A DNA stretch of 6,647 nucleotides from Enterobacteriaceae endosymbiont of Donacia dentata (GCF_012570745.1 NZ_CP046213.1:1-6647), one strand, 5' to 3'; positions 1 to 6,560 are shown, numbered from the stretch's first letter. Numbers and translations: made by a program. The notes: generated from the sequence alone by a model not told the origin.

Positions 1-2910
1 ATGAATAAAATAAATAAACAAAAAATAATGTCTTTTAGAATGACTCAAAAAGTATTAAAATTTTTTATTTTGACATTAATCTTTTTAACGAATATTAATT
101 ACACAAATGCTTTTAATAATAATAAAAAAAGCACTTACATAAAATATTCTAATAACAAAAAAGAAGAATTTTGTATTTCAAATATATGCTATTTAAATAA
201 AATAAATAAAATTTTAATCAAATTTATTAATGAAAAAATTATTTTTTATATAAAACTAAAAATATACTCGCCATTTATAATAAATAAAAAATTTAAAAAA
301 CTAAATTTTCAAATAAAATTGCAAGAAAATACAAAAAATAAAAATACTATATTCAATAAATTTTTGAGTAAAAAAGAAATTATATGGTATAATTTAAAAA
401 AAAATTATAATAGAAACAGTTATTCTCCTAAATATCTTTCTGACTTATATTCATATACAAAGAAAAATGAAAATAACACAAAAAGTAATGATTTTCAAAA
501 AAATTTATTTAATTTTTTGTTATTAGCTAAAAATTTATTTTTAAATAAACATCCAAATAGTAATCAAAATTTCATAGAAGGTATTAAATTAATTTTTATA
601 GATAAAATTAACACGGAATTAAATCAAAAAATTCAGTCAAATATTAGTAAGATGTTTGATCTTTTACAAATAAACGGTAAAAGCTCTATTATTTTAAATT
701 TAGATGAAAATTTAAATTTAAATAATTCTGAAATGGATATTTTAATTCCAATTATAGAAAATGAAGACCTCACTTTTTTTGTACAAAATAATATACATAA
801 AACAGATAATAGAATTCAAAATAATTTAGGTTTCGGGATAAGAAAATTATCATTTGATAATGAACATATGCTTGGCTTAAATACTTTTTTTGACTATGAT
901 TTTACATTAGAAAATTCAAGACTTGGTTTAGGTGCAGAATATTGGAAAGAATTTATAAAATTAAGTGTTAATAGTTACTATGGACTTAGTAAATGGTGGC
1001 ATTTAGATTGTTTGAAAAAAAAAAAAAATTTAAATGATATAAATGATAATGAGTTTTACGAAAGACCGGCTACAGGTTGGAATATTGAAGCAGAAGGATA
1101 TTTTCCTCGAATACCAGAAATAAAATTTAAATTTTCATATGAAAAATATTACGGTAATATAGGATTTAAAAAAAATGATAATGGATTTGAAAACGAAAAA
1201 TTATATTCTCCTTCACTCTTTTTATTTGATATAAATTATCATCCTATTCCTTTATTAACTTTTTATTTACAAAAAACAAAAAGTTTTTCAGGAAAAAGCA
1301 ATACTATGTTTGGTATGCAACTAAATTTCAAATTTAATTGTTCTTTGCATGATCAAATAAATACAGAATTTCCTAATATTTTTTCATCAGCAGATGATCA
1401 TAGATATGATTTTGTAAATAGAAATAATAATATTCTTTTAGAATATAGAAACAAATTTCTAATTAAATTATTTGCTAAAAAAGAAATAACTGGTTATCCA
1501 GGTAGTAAAATTTTTTTAGATGTTGAAGTAAATGCTGTAAATAAAGTAAAAAATTTACATTTTAACATTAATAATAATTTTTTACAAAACGGAGGTTTTA
1601 TTGAATCTATTACTAAAAACAAGTATATAATTAATTTACCTAATTATGATTTCAAAAATAATAACAAAAATTTTTATAAATTAAGAATTATAGCTTCAGA
1701 TATTGAAGGTAATAAGGATGTTATTTATAGTCGAATTCATGTTTTTGCTCCTTTTATAAACAAAAATTTTTCTACTTTAACTGCTTTTCCTGAAAAAGTA
1801 TTGGTTAAATCAGAAAAATCTAGAATTATTCTAGAAGCTAGGGATATAAATAATAAAGTATTATCTAATATAAATGATATTTCTTTTTTTGTCGAAAAAT
1901 CTAGTTTTGCTGATAAACATAATGTACATATAAGTAAAGTTATTGAAAATCCTAAAGGTACTTATTATGCAGATGTTATGAGTTTTTCCCCAGGAAAAGT
2001 ATTTTTAAAAGTAAAAATTGGTGATATGATTAATCAAGAATTAAGTAAAAAAATAAATTTTGTATTACCTTCTGTTGATAATATGGTAATTTCTGTAACA
2101 AATTATAAGAATAAAATATTAGAAAGTAATGTTATTGTTTCTAAAACAGATGTACCTTTAAACTTTTTAATAACAGTTTATGATAAACATGGAAAAAGAT
2201 TTAAATTTTCTAAAATTGAAATACATAATATTATGGCTAAAGATAGACAAGGTAACATTAGAAGAGATAGTGGTAAATTAAAAATTGAAGATGTTACAAA
2301 TAAAAAATCTTTTTCTGGTAATAATTTTTCATCTTTAACTGATAAAAATGGTAATTTAAATTTAAGAATATCAGATCCTTTTGGTATTGGAGTATGTACT
2401 ACAATTAATATTGTAGCAAATAAATATGTTACTAAAAAAATGAATTTAATTTTTACAGTAGAAACTAGTCCTAATACTATTCATGCACAAATGTATGGAC
2501 ATATGGTGGATTATATATGGTTACATGGAATAAAATATGAAAGACCAACTTTAATGTCAGAACGCACTGGAGATCAAGTATATCATTATTTAAATGAAGA
2601 TTGGGCTAAGTTTACATGGGATAATGCTAATGAATATTGTAAATCTATAAATCATTTTTTACCTTCTCGTGAAGAATTAGCTAGTTTTAATAGTCTTCAT
2701 TCAGGTGAAGATTTACTTAGTAATTATGGATGGCCTATTATTCAACGTTATAGTCGTGTTTGGACTAAGACTTCTATAGTAGATAGATATTTTCCAGAAT
2801 TATTACGTTTTTACATAGATTTTAAAAACGGAAATATTGAAAAAGCTATTCCTAGCAATATTTTTACTGTATTTTGTATTATTAAAAGAAAAGATTTTTA
2901 TATAAATTAA
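1..2910 (+). CDS. Inverse autotransporter (intimin/invasin-type outer-membrane adhesin)
   Basis: Predicted surface protein of 969 residues. A hydrophobic Sec signal runs to about A37 (YTNA|F). Residues 38-190 are Lys/Asn-rich with no recognisable fold, and I see no LysM motif. Residues about 193-260 match the conserved intimin region before the barrel (LNLDENLNL, then MDILIPI at 245-251). The inverse-autotransporter beta-barrel spans about 255-485, including NNLGFGIRK (274-282) and RYDFVNRNNNILLEYRN (468-484), which is nearly the intimin equivalent. Ig-like (Big_1/invasin-D3) domains follow at about 590-690 and 690-820. The tail, 821-969, opens with SPNT..MYGHM, has RPTLMSE, LPSREEL and YGWP, and carries Cys880 and Cys959; it resembles the lectin-like/DUF1566-like ends of enterobacterial invasins. 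In this family the N-terminal barrel exports the C-terminal passenger. Internal Met10 (nt 28) or Met14 could also be the start. A run of 14 A lies in the barrel (1015-1028). Family assignment is firm; the ligand is unknown. Confidence 0.88.
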   Translation: MNKINKQKIMSFRMTQKVLKFFILTLIFLTNINYTNAFNNNKKSTYIKYSNNKKEEFCISNICYLNKINKILIKFINEKIIFYIKLKIYSPFIINKKFKKLNFQIKLQENTKNKNTIFNKFLSKKEIIWYNLKKNYNRNSYSPKYLSDLYSYTKKNENNTKSNDFQKNLFNFLLLAKNLFLNKHPNSNQNFIEGIKLIFIDKINTELNQKIQSNISKMFDLLQINGKSSIILNLDENLNLNNSEMDILIPIIENEDLTFFVQNNIHKTDNRIQNNLGFGIRKLSFDNEHMLGLNTFFDYDFTLENSRLGLGAEYWKEFIKLSVNSYYGLSKWWHLDCLKKKKNLNDINDNEFYERPATGWNIEAEGYFPRIPEIKFKFSYEKYYGNIGFKKNDNGFENEKLYSPSLFLFDINYHPIPLLTFYLQKTKSFSGKSNTMFGMQLNFKFNCSLHDQINTEFPNIFSSADDHRYDFVNRNNNILLEYRNKFLIKLFAKKEITGYPGSKIFLDVEVNAVNKVKNLHFNINNNFLQNGGFIESITKNKYIINLPNYDFKNNNKNFYKLRIIASDIEGNKDVIYSRIHVFAPFINKNFSTLTAFPEKVLVKSEKSRIILEARDINNKVLSNINDISFFVEKSSFADKHNVHISKVIENPKGTYYADVMSFSPGKVFLKVKIGDMINQELSKKINFVLPSVDNMVISVTNYKNKILESNVIVSKTDVPLNFLITVYDKHGKRFKFSKIEIHNIMAKDRQGNIRRDSGKLKIEDVTNKKSFSGNNFSSLTDKNGNLNLRISDPFGIGVCTTINIVANKYVTKKMNLIFTVETSPNTIHAQMYGHMVDYIWLHGIKYERPTLMSERTGDQVYHYLNEDWAKFTWDNANEYCKSINHFLPSREELASFNSLHSGEDLLSNYGWPIIQRYSRVWTKTSIVDRYFPELLRFYIDFKNGNIEKAIPSNIFTVFCIIKRKDFYIN
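1015..1028 (+). repeat. A14 homopolymer inside the adhesin coding sequence
   Basis: Fourteen consecutive A within the beta-barrel region encode part of a KKKK stretch between the WWHLDC and ERPATGW segments. The frame is open as given. Runs of this length are hotspots for polymerase slippage and for read-length errors. It is the longest single-base run I noticed in the window. Confidence 0.9.
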
Positions 2911-2947
2911 TATTTTTTTGATTAAAGATAATTTTTATAAAAAAAAA

Positions 2948-2958
2948 TATAATATAAT
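2948..2958 (+). promoter_or_regulatory. Overlapping TATAAT boxes before the polygalacturonase gene
   Basis: Two TATAAT hexamers overlap by one base (2948-2953 and 2953-2958) in the 54-bp gap between the adhesin and polygalacturonase genes. No -35 box is well spaced; TTGATT at 2918-2923 is about 24 bp away. Transcription from here would begin near 2960-2965, which would favour translation from the ATG at 2992. Chance occurrence is quite possible. Confidence 0.25.
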
Positions 2959-2964
2959 ATTTAT

Positions 2965-4281
2965 ATGTTAAATAATTATGAATTAAATAAAATGAAAATT
3001 TTATTTTATAAAAAAATACAAAATATTTTTTTTAAAGTTATATTTATAATTACAATTACTATTTTAAGTGTTCAAAATTTTGTTTATGCAAAAGATAAAC
3101 GTTCAGTTACAGAACCAATTGTACCTAAAATATGTAAAGTATTAATAGCAAATGATCAAAATCGTACTACTGATATACAAGAAGCTATTTCATATTGTGC
3201 ACAAAAACATCAAATTGTAAGTTTAATTTCTTCTAATAAGGGAAATAATAATTTTTTTTCAGGACCAATTATTATCCCTTCTTATGGAGGTTTATATATT
3301 GATAAAAAAGTAATTTTATCAGCTATTAATGATCCTGATTTATATGATAAGGGTAATAAAACCTGTGGTTTATTAGATAATTTAGGAAATGGATGTAAAC
3401 CATTTATAATATTAAATGGTGAAAATAGCGGATTATATGGTTTTGGTTATATTGATGGACAAGGGGGTATTTTATTAAAAAATAAAAAATATACTTGGTG
3501 GCAATTAGCGACTAATGCAAAATTACATAAAAAAAAACAAAATATACCTCATTTAATTGATATAAATTCTGGATATAATATTACTATATATAAATTAAAT
3601 TTAATTAATTCTCCTAATTTTCATATTGTTTCTCATAAAACAAATGGATTAACTATTTGGGGTATAAATATAAACACACCTAATGATGCACGTAATACTG
3701 ATGGTATAGATCCATCTTCATCACAAAACATAACAATTACACATACTAATATTAGTACTGGTGATGATAATATTGCAATTAAATCAGGTGGTAATGAAGG
3801 AATTTCATCAAAAAATATAACTATTATAAATAATAATTTTAGTTATGGACATGGTATGTCCATAGGTAGCGAAACAATTAATGGAGTAAATGATATTTTA
3901 ATAAAAAATTTATCTTTAATTAATACAACTAATGGTATAAGAATAAAAAGTAATATTATTAAAGGAGGATTAGTTACAGACATTAATTATGAAAATATTT
4001 GTATGATTAATGTTAAAAATCCTATAGTTTTAAGAACTAATTATGTAAATATTATAAATAATAATAATAAAGGACCTCAATTTAAAAATATTTTTTTTAA
4101 AAATATTAAAATATTAACACCAGGAACTTTAACATTTGATGGTTTAGATGAAAAAAATATTATTGAAGTATTTTTTAATGATTTTCATATAAAAGAAGGA
4201 TCTTTATGGATAAAAAATAATGTTATTATTCATGGTAATATTGATAATATTATTAATGAAAAAAATTGTCAATTATATTAA
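2965..4281 (+). CDS. pehA: Secreted endo-polygalacturonase, GH28 (PehA-like)
   Basis: Hydrolyses alpha-1,4-galacturonosyl bonds in pectin homogalacturonan by inversion. All GH28 signatures are present: NTD at 244-246, GDD at 266-268, GHG at 295-297 and RIK at 326-328, on a right-handed beta-helix of about residues 60-420. IDGQGG (163-168), WWQLATNAK (178-186) and the cysteines C57, C78, C134 and C144 line up with Pectobacterium PehA as I remember it, so this looks like the bacterial enterobacterial-type enzyme. The signal peptide ends at about A42 (FVYA|KDK). Starting at Met10 (nt 2992) would give a more usual 33-residue signal, and TATAAT boxes at 2948-2958 sit too close to 2965 for a normal leader. 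The gene lies 54 bp after the adhesin gene on the same strand and converges on pheA. Pectobacterium exports PehA by a type II secretion system; no exporter is encoded here, so passage beyond the periplasm is unexplained. Confidence 0.95.
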   Translation: MLNNYELNKMKILFYKKIQNIFFKVIFIITITILSVQNFVYAKDKRSVTEPIVPKICKVLIANDQNRTTDIQEAISYCAQKHQIVSLISSNKGNNNFFSGPIIIPSYGGLYIDKKVILSAINDPDLYDKGNKTCGLLDNLGNGCKPFIILNGENSGLYGFGYIDGQGGILLKNKKYTWWQLATNAKLHKKKQNIPHLIDINSGYNITIYKLNLINSPNFHIVSHKTNGLTIWGININTPNDARNTDGIDPSSSQNITITHTNISTGDDNIAIKSGGNEGISSKNITIINNNFSYGHGMSIGSETINGVNDILIKNLSLINTTNGIRIKSNIIKGGLVTDINYENICMINVKNPIVLRTNYVNIINNNNKGPQFKNIFFKNIKILTPGTLTFDGLDEKNIIEVFFNDFHIKEGSLWIKNNVIIHGNIDNIINEKNCQLY

Positions 4282-4290
4282 TTAATTTTT

Positions 4291-4309
4291 TTATTTTTAT
4301 TAAAAATAA
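4291..4309. terminator. Weak candidate bidirectional terminator between convergent genes
   Basis: TTATTTTTA, a single T, then TAAAAATAA forms a perfect 9-bp inverted repeat filling most of the 28-bp gap between the convergent polygalacturonase and pheA stop codons. The position is right for a shared terminator. The stem is all A/T and similar repeats arise by chance here, so the call is tentative. Confidence 0.25.
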
Positions 4310-4999
4310 TTACAATTTTTTTAAAATTAAAAAATTAGTTTGATTATTTATTTTATTAGATATATTTTTTTTTAATATATTTAAATTATATAAATTTGCT
4401 GCCATTTCATTTCCTATAGCAGCAAATTTATTTGATGATTTTTTTTTTATAAGATTCATAGCATAGGAAGAACTAGAGCAATGTTTAATAATCCATTTAG
4501 GATATTTCTTTATAAAAAAGCTACATTGTAAAAATGATTGAGGATGACTAAAAATTTTTTTAATGTTTTGAGTAGAAATATTTTTTTTATAAGTGACTAA
4601 ACAATGTTTAATTGGAAATTTTAAATTCTTTTTTATATATAAAAAAGATTTATTTTTTTCTAATAACATTGATACTTCTTTTATAAATCCTGTATAATTG
4701 TTATATATTGGAACTATAGCCAGATTTACAATATTATTTCTAATATGTAGAAAAATTTCTGAAAAATTCTCACAACTTATATTAATAATTGTTTTTTTGT
4801 AACAACAATTATTAATATAAGTTAAAGTGGCTAAATGAGAATAACTACCTAAAGGACCTAAAAAAGCAATACTTATTAAATCTTTTATTTTTTTTTTAAT
4901 TTTATTTTTTTTTAAAAAATTAATGTTTTGATTAATAATTGTATTAAATTTTAGTTTTTTATTTAAAAATTTAGAATTTAAATAAATATTTTTTTTCAT
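4310..4999 (-). CDS. pheA: Prephenate dehydratase, catalytic domain only (no chorismate mutase, no ACT domain)
   Basis: Converts prephenate to phenylpyruvate, the committed step to phenylalanine. The dehydratase domain occupies about residues 43-227 of 229: IAFLGPLGSYSHLA (44-57), the PI..N.YTG loop (97-104), FSHPQSFLQC (150-159) and the final TNF (221-223). Layout and wording follow E. coli PheA (about 386 residues: chorismate mutase, dehydratase, ACT). Residues 1-42 are a Lys/Asn-rich stub matching only the linker after the mutase, and the protein stops where the ACT domain would begin, so feedback control by phenylalanine should be lost. By alignment from memory, three normally conserved residues differ: Glu of PIEN is Tyr99, Glu of TES is Ser175, and Arg of TRF is Asn222. 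The Thr221, Ser151, Gln158 and Asn100 equivalents remain. It lies 69 bp downstream of trfA on the same strand and may share its transcript. It could be a working deregulated enzyme or a decaying copy. Confidence 0.88.
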   Translation of the reverse strand: MKKNIYLNSKFLNKKLKFNTIINQNINFLKKNKIKKKIKDLISIAFLGPLGSYSHLATLTYINNCCYKKTIINISCENFSEIFLHIRNNIVNLAIVPIYNNYTGFIKEVSMLLEKNKSFLYIKKNLKFPIKHCLVTYKKNISTQNIKKIFSHPQSFLQCSFFIKKYPKWIIKHCSSSSYAMNLIKKKSSNKFAAIGNEMAANLYNLNILKKNISNKINNQTNFLILKKL

Positions 5000-5068
5000 T
5001 TTAAAATATGTTAAAATTTATACAAGAAATTTTACTTATTCTAACATAAATAACAATAAATTAAAGTA

Positions 5069-5941
5069 TTATTTTTTTATAATATGAACAATATCATTAT
5101 TATCTATCCAACATTTCCATCCTGTAGCTGAAGAGACATCATATAAAGATTTTTTTAAAATTTGTCTAAATTTCCACAATAAAGAAGTATTACTACCACA
5201 TAATTTTTTTAAAGTATTAACTTTATAATATAAAGGAATATTATGTGAACAAAAAAAACAATGTATCCATTGCGATAATGGTCTACCTTTTAATTTTTTT
5301 CTTTCTTTTAAAGAAATTGCTGTCCACATAGAATCTGTAAAAAAAGCAATAATATTTTTATTTAATAAAATTATATTTTTTTTAGTTTTATTATCTCTAT
5401 ACCATTCATGTAATAAATGACCTATATAGAAATAATTTTTATATTTTACTTCTATACTACAAATAGATAATCTTATTAAAGATGATTTTAACCATTCATA
5501 ATCTTTTTTTCCTGTTTTTCTATCGATTGATTTTAAAAATGAATAAGTAGAAAAAATTACTCTTCTACCTAAAGGAACTTTATTAAGTCTATATAAACAT
5601 TCTAACCAAACATCTAAATCAGATTGATCTAAACTTTCTCCTGTAAAACGTATATCAAATCCATTTAAGGATGTTTTAAGAACATTTCTTTCATATTTTC
5701 TATAACCTTTTCTTATTACACCAAATAAGGAACTTCTTAACATAATATTAGGAATAACTCTTTTATTTTTTGGTATTTTAATAAAAAAAGATTTTCCGTT
5801 ATTTTGAATATTTAAATTAGAATAATTATTTTTTTTACAAAAAATTTTTTTTTGAAAATAAATATTATTTTTCAAATTAGAATTTTTTTTATTTTTACTG
5901 GTTAATAATTTAATTCTTTCATTAATCGATTTTTTGTGCAT
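5069..5941 (-). CDS. trfA: TrfA-family plasmid replication initiator
   Basis: Initiator expected to bind the iterons upstream of it, melt the origin and recruit the host helicase. The first 60 or so residues are Lys/Asn-rich and unconserved. The family domain runs from about 63 to 288. RSSLFG (69-74), FTGESLDQSDLDVWLECL (99-116), PLGRRVIFSTYS (123-134) and the block from LCGS (247-250) to FRQILKKSL (258-266), ending in DIVHI (283-287), parallel the winged-helix regions of RK2 TrfA as I recall it. The length of 290 residues is close to the short RK2 form. The start is the first ATG and no Shine-Dalgarno site precedes it; a TATAAT box lies 17 bp upstream on the same strand (5959-5964). Its gene reads away from the iteron array at 6260-6369, the usual arrangement for an iteron replicon. 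No partition or copy-control gene accompanies it. Family membership is confident; the precise incompatibility type is not determinable here. Confidence 0.9.
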   Translation of the reverse strand: MHKKSINERIKLLTSKNKKNSNLKNNIYFQKKIFCKKNNYSNLNIQNNGKSFFIKIPKNKRVIPNIMLRSSLFGVIRKGYRKYERNVLKTSLNGFDIRFTGESLDQSDLDVWLECLYRLNKVPLGRRVIFSTYSFLKSIDRKTGKKDYEWLKSSLIRLSICSIEVKYKNYFYIGHLLHEWYRDNKTKKNIILLNKNIIAFFTDSMWTAISLKERKKLKGRPLSQWIHCFFCSHNIPLYYKVNTLKKLCGSNTSLLWKFRQILKKSLYDVSSATGWKCWIDNNDIVHIIKK

Positions 5942-5958
5942 TAAATATTTAAAAAACT

Positions 5959-5964
5959 ATTATA
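5959..5964 (-). promoter_or_regulatory. Possible -10 box of the trfA (and pheA) promoter
   Basis: The minus strand reads TATAAT, a perfect -10 hexamer, ending 17 bp before the trfA start codon. No good -35 box lies at 16-18 bp (the bases there read TAATAA). In sequence this rich in A/T, a TATAAT is expected often by chance, so only position supports it. Confidence 0.3.
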
Positions 5965-5982
5965 TATAATAATAAAATAATT

Positions 5983-6008
5983 TATTATTTTTTATTTAAA
6001 AAATAATA
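5983..6008. repeat. Perfect 11-bp inverted repeat upstream of trfA
   Basis: TATTATTTTTT (5983-5993) is the exact reverse complement of 5998-6008, with a 4-base centre. It covers the place where the -35 region of the putative trfA promoter would be, so it could be an operator for initiator autorepression or simply a hairpin. Being purely A/T, an inverted repeat of this size could arise about once in a window like this by chance. Confidence 0.3.
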
Positions 6009-6150
6009 TAATAATATTAATTAAAGTAAAAAAATTTTTATTTTTTATATTTTTAATTTAAGTTCTCCGAAAAATTAATTTATTTTATTTATAAAAAATA
6101 TATATATTCAAATAACTTTTGATAAAACAAATAAATCAAAAAATATTTTA

Positions 6151-6173
6151 ATGTAAAATGAAGAGTAGAATTA
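6151..6173 (+). repeat. Left copy of an imperfect 23-bp direct repeat flanking the iterons
   Basis: This stretch matches 6561-6583 at 19 of 23 positions without gaps, sharing ATGTAAA at the start and AGTAGAATTA at the end. It lies 86 bp before the first iteron. AGTAG also occurs at the end of every iteron, so it may be a degenerate relic or an outlying site. The A+T bias makes chance similarity possible. Confidence 0.35.
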
Positions 6174-6259
6174 ATTATATTATAGATTTTTTTTTTAATG
6201 TCAAGTTTTTTGTATTAAAAAATTTTTAAATATAAATAATTTTTGTTAATTAGGCAATT

Positions 6260-6369
6260 AAAAGACGGGATATTAAGTAGTAAAAAACGGGATATTAAGT
6301 AGTAAAAAACGGGATATCAAGTAGTAAAAGACGGGATATTAAGTAGTAAAAGACGGGATATTAAGTAGT
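6260..6369 (+). repeat. Iteron array, 5 x 22 bp direct tandem repeats
   Basis: Five head-to-tail units begin at 6260, 6282, 6304, 6326 and 6348 with no spacers. The core ACGGGATATTAAGTAGT occupies 6265-6281, 6287-6303, 6309-6325, 6331-6347 and 6353-6369. Variation is minimal: unit 3 has T to C at 6318, and the base before the core is G in units 1, 4 and 5 but A in units 2 and 3. Each unit has about 7 G/C in 22, far above the flanks, suggesting selection by a DNA-binding protein. A 22-bp period is about two helical turns, placing all sites on one DNA face. The likely ligand is the TrfA-like protein encoded at 5069-5941. Confidence 0.93.
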
Positions 6370-6410
6370 GTTGCTGTACATATTGTTTTGAATTAATAAA
6401 ATAAATAAAA

Positions 6411-6460
6411 GGTCTTTATAGTCCCTTATAATCTTTTATAGTCTTTTATAGTCTTTTGTG
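6411..6460 (+). repeat. Five imperfect 10-bp A+T-rich tandem repeats, probable DNA-unwinding element
   Basis: Five consecutive units approximate GTCTTTTATA: GGTCTTTATA, GTCCCTTATA, ATCTTTTATA, GTCTTTTATA and GTCTTTTGTG. The array begins 41 bp after the last iteron. A+T-rich short repeats beside iterons (13-mers in RK2 oriV) are where the initiator opens the duplex, so this is the best candidate for the melting site. The unit is close to one helical turn. On the minus strand the consensus reads TATAAAAGAC, which shares AAAAGAC with iteron units 1, 4 and 5. Confidence 0.65.
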
Positions 6461-6525
6461 ATTTTGTTTTTTATATTGTTCTATGATTTTTCGTAATTAA
6501 TTATATTTTATAATTTAAAAAAAAC

Positions 6526-6556
6526 TTGAAAAAAAAAATTATTATGATAGTATTAT
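6526..6556 (+). promoter_or_regulatory. Possible promoter for the adhesin gene if the molecule is circular
   Basis: TTGAAA (6526-6531) is followed after 19 bases by TATTAT (6551-6556). The hexamers are reasonable but the spacer is longer than the usual 16-18 bp. If the window is a circular plasmid opened at position 1, a transcript from here would run into the adhesin gene about 90 bp later. Confidence 0.28.
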
Positions 6557-6560
6557 AAAT

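Noticed and set aside
2911..2964. Adhesin and polygalacturonase as a confirmed operon
   Set aside because: They share a strand and a short gap, but TATAAT boxes in the gap make independent transcription equally possible; the sequence alone cannot decide.
4310..4999. Possibility that pheA is merely frameshifted from a full P-protein, with mutase and ACT parts in other frames nearby
   Set aside because: Only 69 bp upstream and 28 bp downstream are free before the next genes, so there is no room for the missing domains.
6065..6068. GGAG on the minus strand (within TCGGAGAACT), the only Shine-Dalgarno-like motif in the origin region
   Set aside because: No ATG, GTG or TTG opening a worthwhile frame follows at the right distance; the trfA start is more than 120 bp further on.
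6158..6229. Small plus-strand frame of 23 codons just upstream of the iterons
   Set aside because: It has no ribosome-binding site and no recognisable sequence, and such short frames are expected by chance; it overlaps one of the imperfect direct repeats.
6260..6369. Tandem repeats that could be mistaken for a CRISPR array
   Set aside because: The units are contiguous 22-mers without unique spacers, and no cas gene is present; iterons explain them.
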